Of a DNA stretch of 64,000 nucleotides, positions 25,840-38,212 are shown one piece after another (within the stretch, counting starts at the first letter, position 1; the number at the start of each line of letters is the position of its first letter). The notes under the pieces were generated by a model. The model did not search any database, had not been told where the DNA came from, and was given only the letters and a program-made list of their open reading frames with translations. Made by a program: the position numbers and the translations under genes. The DNA comes from Ophiosphaerella korrae (taxonomy: Eukaryota; Ascomycota; Dothideomycetes; Pleosporales; Phaeosphaeriaceae), in assembly GCA_028456385.1 (NCBI GenBank), contig JALNQF010000236.1, positions 1 through 64,000 of the forward strand, written 5' to 3'.

Positions 25840-27010
25840 AGTAGAAAGTTTAACTAAAATATGTAAAGCTCCTAGGAGTAGTTATAAGTTAGATAGTACT
25901 ATATAGGAAATAATTAAGGACTAAATTAACAACTTAATTTTAGATAAAGAAGATATAAAAATAGTAATCGACGCTCTAGAAACATAGAATAAAGAACTAT
26001 AGGATTACGTAAAATAAAATAAAGTATAAATTAAGGCTATTATTAAAAGCTAGAACTAGATAGAATTAATTATATAACGTCTAGCAATAAGTATAACAAA
26101 GAAACTACTAAAGATACCTATCTTTAAGAAGTTTAATAGAATAAAGAAAAAACTAAGACTCTTTATTACTTTAGTATAACTCTAGATAGATATACAAGTA
26201 CTATACTTTAACACAAAAGAAAAGAAGGTAATATATATTAGGTTATACCTAGAAGAAGATATAATAAGATAGTACAAGCCTTACTAGATAGATTATATAA
26301 TATATTCTCTAATAACCTAGAAGGACGAAACTAGAGCTATCTTTAGAAGTTACGAATACTTTACTAAACGAATAAGAGCAGTATTTAGGGATATAGACGT
26401 TACCTAATAAGCTAAAGAATAGCTAGAAAAGCTTATACAAAACTAGAGTATTTCTAAGTATATATTATAATTTAAATAACTATCGCAAAATATAAAATAG
26501 AACGAGTTAGCCTTAATATTATAATTTAAACAAGGACTAAACTTAAAGATACAATACAAAATAATCTATATAGAAAAACTAAGAATACTAGAAGCTCTAA
26601 AGTAATAAGTAATCTAAATTAATAATAACCTTTAAGAATAGAAGAAGAACAAGTATAGTACCTAAACTAGAAACTAAGATACTAGAGATCTTATAATCCT
26701 TAACGCTAACAAGGATAGAAAGAAGAAAAAGAACAAAGTCTTTACGTACTTTAACTATAGTAAGAAAAGCTACTACGTAAAGGACTACTAATTATAAAAG
26801 AAGAAAGATATAGTATATTATAAATATAGGAAACTAAGACACTTTATAAAAGACTATAGAAGTAAGGACTTAAAGAAGGAAACTTAGTTAAAGACAACTA
26901 AAAAGAAGAAAGAAGTACTATAAGTATAAGCTAAACCTTAAGAGAAAGTAGTAGGAAGTAAAGAAATATAATATATAATACTCTATTAGACCTTTTATTA
27001 TAATAATAAC
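25840..27010 (+). pseudogene. E7 gag with two CCHC zinc knuckles
   Basis: Remnant structural protein that would form the particle and bind element RNA. The N-terminal two thirds are Lys/Glu/Leu-rich with a YWIDYII segment near 26280; I recognise no named capsid motif beyond position. Knuckle 1 at 26747-26788 keeps CX2CX4HX4C spacing with all four ligands as Tyr. Knuckle 2 at 26816-26857 keeps its His (RHFIKD context), with Cys as Tyr. The start codon is not visible: the frame is open back to about 25840, shortly after the LTR. TAG and TAA codons replace Gln and Trp throughout. Confidence 0.85.
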
Positions 27011-27289
27011 TACTATATATATCTTTCTAGTAAATAGAGAGTAGTATAGTTCCTATAGAAATAGAGATATAAAGTAGCTATAATAAAAGAAAGTAGAATA
27101 AAAGCGTAGCTAGAAGAGATAGTATACGTAATAGACCTACTAATAGAAGATTTAGAAGGGGAAGAACCCTAGATTCTATTAATCTAGGCTAAAGGACTAG
27201 TACTAGATAAAGAGACTACTATAGCTTTCCCTAAAGGACTATAAGGAAGTAAGAGAGAAGCTAGTATAAAAAGTAAAAGTATACCTAGC

Positions 27290-30200
27290 TAGATATATAT
27301 AGCTATAATAGCTACACAATAATAGATATAGAGGAACAAAGTAAATAATAGAGGTTTGTTTAGAAATACTTACTAGTTATAAGTATAGAGGAAGCGTACA
27401 AAGACTAGAAAGAACGTAATCCTAAAGAAATAAAGTTTATACTATTTTAAGAATAGATAAAGTAATATATAGTTATAGTAAGAAGAATACCTATAAAAAG
27501 AGAGTAGTAGTACCTTATAAGAAAGACACGATAGATTAATAAAGCTTATATACTAAGAGTACTAGTAGTATACTATATCTTAACAAGAGATACGCCTAGA
27601 AAAGATAAGTACTAAGAAGGAGATAACAAGATAATAGATCTAAAACATCTAGTACACTTTAAAGTATTATAGATATTATACCTAGATAAAAATTATATTA
27701 TATATAGGAACCCTAAAGTAAATAATAATATATAGCTTATAAGGAGAAGAGGTTATAACTATATAAGAGTAATTTTAGTAGAAGATATCTAAGGATAAGA
27801 AATAATCCTAGAAGATAGATATATAGTAGTAAGACTTAGCCTAAAACTATCTAAGAAATATATCTAAGGAAGACTATAGTACAAATACATATATAATAAA
27901 TATCTAAAATATAAAGAATATAAACTTAAAGTAAGCCTATAGCTATAAAAAGATAGATAATTTATAAAACTACTAAAGTAAAAACAACTAAAAAGTATAA
28001 GAGGCCTATATATTATAAAAATAAGTATATACTAAGGAAAGAAAGTATAATTAATAATTAGTAGTAGAGCTACAAAGAACTTTATATTAAAGAAGTTTAT
28101 AGAAATACAAGGAATACGTTATATAATAAAGAAGTACTCTTAATAATTAAGTATAATTAAAAGAAAACTATTCTAGAAACCTATTAGGTTTAAAATAGTT
28201 CTCTCTATACTTAAACTAGAAGGGATAATAATTAAAAATATAGTTATAAACATAACAACAATTAATAACAAATAAAATATAATACTAGGAATACTATAGT
28301 TATAGATAACTAATCTATATATTAATTAGAGAATAGGAAGAATTAGCTACCTAAAGAGAGATATGTTAAAAGCTAACATAAATACAACTAGAGGAGAATT
28401 CCTAGAAGAGTATAAGAAATAGGAAAAACAACTTATTAAACCTAAAGACTATCTTCTAGAATATTAGCTATAGGACTTAGTAATAGACTTAGAAGAAAGG
28501 AAGAACGTAAGATAGAGCCTAGTATATAAGAAAATAGAAGAAGAATCTAAAATTAAACAAGTATTTATTAAAAACGCACTAAAGAAAAGATAGATATAAG
28601 AATCTAAGTCTTTAGTAGTATATAGACTTATCTTCGTAGATAAGAAAGGGATAAGTAATAAAAGACCTTGCGTAGATTTTAGAAAAACTAACATAGTTAT
28701 AAGTAAGAACTAATACCCCTTACTATAAATAGATACAATATAAGATAGACTATAAAGAGTAAAGATCTTTACAAAGTTAGATATCTAAAACGCCTACTAC
28801 TAAATTAGGATTAAAAAAGGTAATAAATAGAAAACAGCGTTTAGAACATAATATAGACTATATAAATATATAGTTATACCCTTTAGCTTAATAAATATAC
28901 TAGTAGTATTCTAAAAAAGAATTAATATAGTACTAAGAGAGTACTTAGATGTATTTATATTTATATACCTAGATAATATCCTTATATTCTTAGAAATAGA
29001 AGAAGAACACGTATAATATATATATAAAGTACTAGAAAAACTAGTAGAAGCTAAAATATTCTTTAAAATAAGGAAGTATAAGTTCTATACAAAGAAAATA
29101 GATTTTATAGGATTAATTATAGAACTAAGAAAAATTAAGATTAACTTAGAAAAGATTAAGTTAATTAATAAATAGCTAACACTAAGAAACCTAAAAGAAG
29201 TATAATAATTTTATAGACTAGCGAACTTTTATAAAAAGTTAATAATAAAATATTCTAAAGATATAGAACTAATTCTAAGACTTATAAAGAAAGATACACT
29301 ATTTAAATAGATAAAGGAATATAAAGAAGTATTTAATAAAATTAAAAAGAAATTTATAGAAAACCTAGTTATTAGAATATATAACCTAGACCTACTAGTA
29401 ATAGTAAAAATAGATATATCTAACTTAGTCTATAGAATAGTACTAATATAGGAAGACCTAGAGACTAAAAAAGAATACTTAGTTAAATACTTCTCTAAGA
29501 AAATAAAGATAGTAGAACTTAACTACCTAATCTATAATAAAGAGATACTAGTAATCTATAAAGTATTTAAGTAATAGAGAGTATACCTATAAAGAGTAAA
29601 ATATTAGATAAAGGTCTATATAGACTATAAAAATCTTATAAGATTTATAATAAATAAAGAATTATTATAACGCTATATAAGATAGTAAGAATTCCTATTA
29701 ATATTTAATCTAGAAATTATATATATAAAAAGGAAAGACAACTAATTTATAGATGCCTTTAGTAGAAGACTAAACTTATAAGAAGAAGTAAACGTAACTA
29801 GTATAGTTCTAGTTAAGAACAAAGAAAGATATTTAATTCTAAATATACCTAAAATAGCTATAATACTTAAAAGAAAGAGTAGCGAGCTAGATAAATAGAT
29901 TTAGGAAATAACGCAAGAAGTATCTAAAGAAATAAAGAAATTAGAGATCTAAGAAGGACTTATATAAGCTTATAGAAGAATATATATTCTAAAGAAAATT
30001 TAAAGAGAATTTATATAACAATTCTATAAATTACTAGTATATAGATACTAAGAGATTAACAAAACCTTTAATAGGTTACTATAAGATTACTATATCTTAA
30101 AAGCAAGATAGCTAGTAATAGAGGTACTACGAGACTATATAGAATACTAGAGAAATAAGTATAATAGATACGCACTATATAGAATACTATAACTAGTAGA

Positions 30201-31285
30201 AGTATTAGAATAACTATAGAGAGTTATTACAATAGACTTTATTATAAAGTTACCTAAGTTAAAAGATCTAATATTAGGAACTAAATATAATAGAATCCTA
30301 ATAATAGTAAATAAACTTATAAAGTACTTATACTTTAGACTATATAAAGAAAAAAGTAGAATAAAAGTTACTATATACTAAGTCCTAGAAACTATAATTA
30401 GCTAATATAGACTACTAGATAAAATTATTATAGATAGAGATATAAGATTTATATTAAAACTATAGAGAATAATAATAGCGTAATTAGGAATTAAATATAT
30501 AATATCTACTACGTACTACCTATAGATAGATAGATAATTAGAACAAATAAATTAGATAATAGAATAATACTTAAGATACTACCTTAACTATAACTAGAAT
30601 AACTAGGTATCGCTACTACCTATAGTATAGTTAGTATATAATAGTGCAAAGAACGTAGTAATAAGAGTATTACTCTTTTTTATAAACTATAGATTTATCC
30701 TTAACGTATATAGAATACTAAGAATATAAATATCTTAGTTACTAAGAAGAGAAAACTTTACTAATAAACTTAAAGATATATATAATTAATTAAAATAGGA
30801 CGTAGAATTCCTATACAATTAAATAGTAAAGTACTATAATAAGAAATATAAATAGAGACCCTAATTTAAAGAAAGAGAAAAAGTATAGTTAGTACGTAAG
30901 AATATTAAAAGTAGAAAACTAAGTTTAAAACTAGACTATATTAAGATAAGACTATATAAAGTAAAGAAAGAAGTTACACTAGTTATATTTAAACTAAAAC
31001 TACTAAATAAAATAAAGATATACCTAATATTCTACGTAGCCTTACTAGAATAAGTACTATAAGAAGTAGAACTACTAGTATATAAAGTAAATACGTATAG
31101 AGAATAAGAAGAATAGGAAGTTAAAAAAATCTTATAATACTAACTCTATAATAAGAGAAACTACTATCTAGTAGAATAGATAAGAATAAACAAAAAAGGA
31201 CAACTATAGGAAAAAATATAGGAACTAGAGGACAATCTTAATTACTCTAAGAAACTAGAGGACTACTAAAGTTAAAACCCTCTAA
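27290..31285 (+). pseudogene. E7 pol: protease, RT, RNase H, integrase, chromodomain
   Basis: Plus-strand polyprotein remnant. Protease is near 28050-28090, with its Asp lost. RT runs from about 28610, with the YLDD box at 28966-28977 reading YLDN. RNase H is near 29400 and integrase from about 30000. The chromodomain at about 31099-31275 ends with KKLEDY. One catalytic GAC codon of RT has become AAT, explained by TpG to TpA (plus a further C to T). The ends agree with E1 and E12. All domain edges are by eye. Confidence 0.9.
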
Positions 31286-31289
31286 CTTA

Positions 31290-31922
31290 CATTGTAGTAA
31301 ACTAAGAAAATTAGCACTACTAACGCTAAATAGAGAGACGTTAGAAACGTCTAATACGATAAGAGCTAGAGTAGCCTAAACTACATCCTTAAAGTCTATC
31401 TTAGCCTCTAAGGTACAAGACTATTTAAATAATTTAGTATTATTATAAGCCTTTATCTTACAAAGACGCTTAATATAAGAATAAAGATCTACTAGCTTAT
31501 ATAGAGTTAGCTTACGCTTAGCTTTAGCCTCTATAAGCTATAATAATAGTATTTCTTAAGCTTAGTTAATAGCTCGCCCTATATAGCTTAGTAAGAGGAG
31601 ACTATATTATAATTAAATACTTACACTCTATAAGAGAGACACCTAATAGTATATACTTATACTAGATATTAGTAGAAATATACTTGTTATAGTATTTACT
31701 ATCTTTTAAAGATATAAGATAAGTAAGCTTTAATTAAGTATAATAGGCGTAAAGAAATATTTTAACCCTATTACAAGTAACGCAAGTAATAAGAAGAAGT
31801 TTGTTGCAATTAGAATACAAAGATATAGAGAATAATAAAGAACTAGAAATAAACAAAGAAACTAGACTAATAACCTTAGGCCTAAGATAGAGAAACAAGA
31901 ACCTATCTAAAGAGGGGAATAG
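31290..31922 (+). other. E7 3' region and purine tract
   Basis: About 630 bp with no sense-strand domain I recognise. The minus strand carries the same antisense frame as in E1 and E2. The last 15-20 bases before 31923 are almost all purines, the expected plus-strand primer. Confidence 0.6.
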
Positions 31923-32364
31923 TATTATAGTTATAATAAGAGAAAACTAATTTAAACTAATTAGCCCTACTATAGATAATAACGACGCATATAATATATA
32001 GGGAAACAAGCTAGATTAGGAGACTAACTATAATAAGGATATATAATAAATTTGTAATTCGCGATCTTAGTAAATATAAAGTACGAAGCTAAGTACGTAA
32101 TAAATTCGCAATTCGCGATCTTAGTAAATACAAAGTACAAAGCTAGCTAAGAATCCTAGGTATATAGTTAAGTAAGATACGTATTATTAGGATAGTATTA
32201 GTAATTTAATCCTTTAACTATAGAACGCTAATATAAGATAGTTGTAAAATATCTTCTATTATTTATAAGTTATTATAGATCCTAACACGAACTTTTACTA
32301 TTACCTTGTAATCTACTAACCTCTAAGATAAGTACTTGTAGTCGACAACAGGAGGCCTATTACA
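31923..32364 (+). repeat. E7 3' LTR (type A, 442 bp)
   Basis: Same length as the 5' copy, from TATTATAGTTATAATAAG to GGCCTATTACA, keeping the terminal CA. Two type A units lie at about 32045-32140. Differences from the 5' copy are mostly transitions. Confidence 0.91.
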
Positions 32365-35300
32365 ACCTATCTATTCTACTAGATAGTAGTTTCTTCTATT
32401 ATAGAACTAGTACTATAAGATTTTCTTAACTTCTTATTCTTCTTATTCTCTATACGTATCTACTTTATATACTAGTAGTTCTATATTTTGTAGTACTATC
32501 TTAAGTAGTACTACGTAGAAGGTTAAGTATATCCTTATTTTATTTAGTAGCCTTAATTTAAATATAACTAGTATAACTTCTTTCTTAATTTTATATAGTC
32601 TTATTTTAATATAATCTAATTTTAAACTTAGGCGTTTACTCTTAATATTTTTTTTAACTAACTATACTTTTTCTCTCTTTCTAAATTAGGGTCTCACTCT
32701 ATATTTCTTGTTATAGTACTTTACTATATAATTATATAGAAACTCTATATCTTATCTTAGTTAATTGTATATATCTCTAAGTCTATTAGCGAAGTTTTTT
32801 CTTCTTAGAGACTAAGATACTTCTAGTTTTAGTATTCTATATATATTAGGGTTAAATCTATAGTTTATAAAAAAGAGTAATACTCTTATTACTATATTCT
32901 TTGTACTATTGTATACTAACTGCGCTATAGGTAGTAACTATACCTAATTGTTTTAGTTATAGTTAAGGTAGTATCTTAAGTACTATTCTACTATCTAATT
33001 TATTTATTCTAACTATCTATCTATCTATAGATAATATATAGTAGATATTATATATTTAATTCCTAATTATACTATTATTATTCTCTATAGTTTTAATATA
33101 AATCTTACGTCTCTATTTATAATAATCTTGTCTAGTAGTTTATATTAACTAATTATAGTTCCTAGAACCTAGTGTATAGTAACTTCTATCCTACTCTTCT
33201 CTTTATATAGTGTAAAGTATAAATACTTTATAAGTTTATTTACTATTATTAGGATTCTATTATATTCTAATCCTAATATTAAGTCTTTAGACTTAGGTAG
33301 TTTTGTAATAAAGTCTATTATAATAACTTTTTATAGTTATTTTAGTACTTTTACTAGTTATAGTATCATATATAGTACGTATCTATTATACTTATTTCTC
33401 TAGTATTCTATATAATCTTGTAGTACTTCTTCTACTAGTTATCTTACTCTTAGTATATAGTAATCTCTTAAGAGTTATTTTAGTATTTTCTTAATTCCTT
33501 AGTATCTATATACTAGTAGCTTATAAAATTGTTATATAAATTCTCTCTAGATTTTTCCTAGAATATATATCTTTCTATAGGCTTATATAAGTCTTTCTTA
33601 GATTTCTAGTTTTTCTATTTCTTTAGATACTTCTTACGTTGTTTTCTAAATCTATTTATCTAGCTTACTACTTATTCTTTTAAGTATTGTAGCTATTTTA
33701 GGTATATTTAAGACTAAGTATCTTTTCTTGTTCTTAACTAGAACTATACTAGTTGCGTTTACTTCTTCTTATAAGTCTAGTCTTCTACTAAAAGTATCTA
33801 TAAATTAATTATCTTTCTCTTTTATATATATAATTTCTAAGTTAAATATTAATAGAAATTCCTACTATCTTATATATTATTAAGATAGTTCTTTATTTAG
33901 TATAAATCTTATAAGGTTCTTATAGTCTATATAGACCTTTATTTTATACTCTACTCTTTATAGATATACTCTCTATTATTTAAATACTTTATAGATTACT
34001 AATATCTCCTTATTATAAATTAGGTAGTTAAGTTCTACTATTTTTATTTTCTTAGAAAAGTATTTAACTAAGTATTCTTTTTTAGTCTTTAGGCCTTCCT
34101 ATATTAGTAGTATTCTATAGACTAAGTTAGATACGTCTATTTTTACTATTAATAGTAGGTCTAGGTTATATATTCTATTAACTAGGTTTTCTATAAACTT
34201 TCTTTTAATCTTATTAAATACCTTATCGTATTCCTTTATTTATTTAAATAGCGTATCTTTTTTTATAAGTTTTGTTATTAGTTTTATATCTTTAAACTAT
34301 TCTATTATTAACTTTCTATAAAAGTTTACTAACCTATAAAATTGTTGTACTTCTTTTAGGTTTTTAGGTGTTAGCTATTCTTTAATTAATTTAATCTTTC
34401 CTAAGTTAATTTTAATTTTTCTTAGTTCTATAATAAATCTAAGAAAGTCTATCTCTTTTGTATAGAATTTGTATTTTCTTATTTTAAAAAATAATTTATT
34501 TTCTACTAGTCTTTTTAGTACTTTGTATATATATTATATATATTCTTCCTCTATTTCTAAAAATATAAGGATATTATCTAGGTATATAAATATAAATACG
34601 TCTTAGTACTCTTTTAGTACTATATTAATTCTTTCTTAAAATATAGCTAGTGTATTTATTAGGCTAAATAGTATAACTAGGTATTTATATAGTTTCTATT
34701 ATATTCTAAATACTATTTTCTATTTATTACCTTTCTTAATTCTAATTTAGTAGTAGGCGTTCTAGATATCTAGCTTTATAAAGATTTTTACCTTTTATAG
34801 TCTATCTTGTATTTTATCTATTTATAGTAAAAGATACTAGTTCTTATTTATAACTACGTTAGTTTTCTTAAAGTCTATATAGTATCTTATATTACTTATC
34901 TCTTTTTTATCTATAAATATAAGTCTATATTCTACTAAGGATTTAGATTCTTTTATCTATCTTTTTCTTATTATATCTTAAATAAATACTCGCTTAATTT
35001 TAGATTCTTCTTCTATTTTTTAGTAGACTAGGCTCTATCCTACGTTTTTACCTTCTTCTATTTTTATTACTAAGTCCTATAGCTAATATTCTAGAAAGTA
35101 GTCTTTAGGTTCTATAAGCTATTATTCCTATTTCTTATATTCTTCTAGGAATTCTCTTTTATAAGTGCTTATATTAGCTTTTAGCTTTTCTATTTTATAA
35201 TAGCTAATTTTTCTTATTTTCTATTTAATATATAGGTTAGTTATTTATAACTATAGTATTCCTAGTATAATTTCTTATTTATTATTAATTGTTGTTATAT

Positions 35301-37768
35301 CTATAACTATATTTTTAATTATTATCTTTTCTAGCTCTAGTGTAGAGAGAACTATCTTAAACCTAATAAGTTCCTAGAATAGTTTTCCTTTAATCGTACT
35401 TAATTATTAAGGATATTTCTTTATTATAAAATATATTCCTTGTATTTCTATAAACTTCTTTAATATAAAGTTCCTTGTAGCTCTACTATTAATTATTAAT
35501 TGTACTTTCTTTTTTTAGTATATACTTATCTTTGTAATATATAGGCCTCCTATACCTTCTAGCTTTTTTTACTTAGGTATTTTTGTAAATTATCTATTTT
35601 TCTAGAGCTATTACCTTAACTAAAGCTTTTATTCTTAATATTTTAGACATTTATTATAAGTATATTTATACTATAGTCTTTTATAGACGTATTTCTTAGA
35701 TAATTTTAGGCTAGGCCTTACTACTACGTAACTTTCTTCTAGGATTATTTCTTATCCTTAGATATCTTCTACTAGAATTACTCTTATTTAATTGTAGCCT
35801 CTTTTTTTTATAAGCTATACGTTATTATTTACTTTAGGGTTCTTATATATAATATAATTCTTATCTAAGTATAATATCTATAATACTTTAAAGTATACTA
35901 GATGTTTTAGATCTATTATTTCGTTGTCCCCTTCTTAGTATTTATCTTTTTTAGGTATATTAGTAGTTAGGATATAGTATACTACTAGTACTCTTAGTAT
36001 ATAGGCTTTATTAATCTATTACGTTTTTCTTATAAGGAACTACTATTCCTTTTATATAGGTATTCTTCCTACTATAACTATATATTACTTTATCTATTCT
36101 TAAAATAGTATAAACTTTGTATTTTTAGAGTTATATTCTTTCTAGTCTTTGTATACTTCCTCTATACTTATAACTAGTAAGTATTTCTAAATAAATTTCT
36201 ATTCTTTATTTTGTTCCTCTATATCTAATATAGTGTAGCTATTATAGCTATATATTAATAAGGTATACTCTATACCTCTTACGTTAACTTCTTTTTTATT
36301 ACTTTATAGTTCTTTAGAGAAAACTATAGTAGTCTTCTTATCTTCTACTAGTCCTTTAGTAGAGATTAATAGAGTCTAGGGCTTCTCTCTTTCTAAGTCT
36401 TCTATTAGTAAGTCTATTACGTATACTATTTCTTTTAGCTATACTTTTATTCTTTCTTCTTTTATTACTACTACTCTATTCTTCTATAAGAACTATCTTA
36501 TTCTCTTCTTACTAGATCTATATATATAGTAGTCGTCTTTATAATAAAAGGTCTAATAGAGTATTATATACTATAATTCTTTACTCTTAGCTACTTTCTC
36601 TTAATATTTAGCCTATACTTATAGTACTTCTTTCTTCTTTTTAGTCGTCTTTAACTATATTTCTTTTTTTAGGTCTTTACTTTTACAACTATTTATAAAG
36701 TATCCTAGTTTCTTATATTTATAATATACTATATTCTTTTTCTTTTGTAATTAGTAGTTTTTTATATAGTAGCCTTTCTTACTATAGTTAAAGTACGTAA
36801 AGTCTTTATTCTTCTTTTTCTTTCTATCCTTGTTAGTATTAAGGATTATAGGATCTCTAGTATCCTAATTTCTAGTTTAGCTACTATACTTATTCTTTTT
36901 CTATTCTTAAAGATTATTATTAATTTAGATTACTTACTACTTTAGGGCTTCTAGTATCTTAGGTTTTTCTATATAGATTATCTTATATTAGATTTTTTTA
37001 TTTAATCTTTATTTAAATCGTAATATTAAAGCTAATTTATTTTACTCTATATTTTGTAATAGTTATTTAAACTATAATATATACGCTAGTATACTATTTT
37101 ATTATATAAGTCTTTTAAGTTTCTCTTTAGCTTATTAAGTAATATCTATATCCTTAAATACTACTCTTATTTACTTAGTAAAGTATTTGTAACTTCTAAA
37201 AATAGCTTTAGTTTTGTCTTTCTACGTTATTAGTATATATATTATATAGTCTATCTAGTAAGGTTTAAACTATCTTATTATATCTTCTTTAAGATATATT
37301 CTAATATATATTACTTTCTTCTCTTCTATATTAAAGTATAGTACTTATATATCTATCTAGAGTTATACTAAAGCTATAAAGAGTCTTAGTTTCTCTCTTA
37401 TTCTATTAAACTTCTTAAGGACTAGTATCTTTAGTAGTTTCTTTATCGTACTTATCTCTAGTTGTTATATAATTAGTTCTATCTAGTTTTATCCTTTAAT
37501 TATAGCTTTAATCTAGGCTTTATTCTACTTTATATATTCCTAAAGCTCTTTGTTCTAGGTTTCTAAGGCGTTAATTACTATCTTTATATCTTCTTTCTTA
37601 GAGATTAAGTTATTTAGGTAGTCCTTAATTTATTTCTATATAGTATTATCTAACTTATAGCTACTTATAGGTACCTTTACTCCTTTTTTAGTTAAACTTT
37701 CTACTATTATATTAGCTAGACTATATACTACTTACGCTTCGCTCCTTGTAATAACTAAATTAGTAAGG
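32365..37768 (-). pseudogene. E8 gag-pol with chromodomain, RIP-inactivated
   Basis: Minus-strand body that continues 25334 across E7. Chromodomain lies at about 32365-32480, then integrase, RNase H, and RT with its YLDD box at 34573-34584 reading YLDN. Protease is near 35480, and gag runs from about 36350 to 37700 with two zinc knuckles near 36690-36800. Layout and length agree with E2. It runs into a type C LTR at 37769, whereas the LTR at its other end (24137) is type B, so this body is probably a recombinant between two elements. All frames carry RIP-type stops. Confidence 0.87.
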
Positions 37769-38212
37769 TATTAGAAGTATTACTAGGGTTAACTTCTTAG
37801 TACCCTAGTTAGGTTATTAGTAGATTAGAAAGTAATATTAAAAGTTTGTGTTATAATTTATAATAGGCTATAAACAATAGAAGATATTTTGTAACTATCT
37901 TAGTATTATCGCTTATAGTTAATAATTAAATTGCTAATACTATCTTAATAATGTGTATTACTACTAACTATATACCTAGGCTTCTTAGCTAGCTTTATAC
38001 TTCGTATTTACTAAGATCGCGAATTACAAATTTATTACGTACTTAGCTTTATACTTTGTATTTACTAAGATTATAAATTGCGAATTTATTACGTATCTCT
38101 ATTATAGTTAGTCTCCTAGTCTAGTCTACTACCCTATAGGTTATATATATTATCGTTATCTATAGTAGGGCTAATTAGTTTAAGTTAGTTTTCTCTTGTT
38201 ATAGCTATAATA
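37769..38212 (-). repeat. 5' LTR next to E8 gag (type C, 444 bp)
   Basis: Starts TATTAGAAGTATTACTAGGG like type B, but has the two-unit type A repeat (about 38000-38095) and an A-like end, TGTTATAGCTATAATA. The right flank GTAGT lies in minus-strand pol of E9. No left LTR preceded by the same site occurs in the window. Confidence 0.85.

Larger units (their letters stand above)
25335..32364 (+). mobile_element. E7: complete 7030 bp chromovirus
   Basis: Complete plus-strand element with two 442 bp type A LTRs (25335-25776 and 31923-32364). It is flanked by ACCTA at 25330-25334 and 32365-32369. Gag, pol, chromodomain, 3' region and purine tract are all present in order and co-linear with E1 and E12. 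It has no internal insertions, so with E2 and E12 it is one of three useful full-length references for the family. Every frame is broken by RIP-type stops. Confidence 0.94.

Noticed and set aside
28464..28694. 76-codon minus-strand open frame
   Set aside because: Antisense of the E7 segment entering RT, where the sense frame is recognisable. Same biased composition, no independent support.
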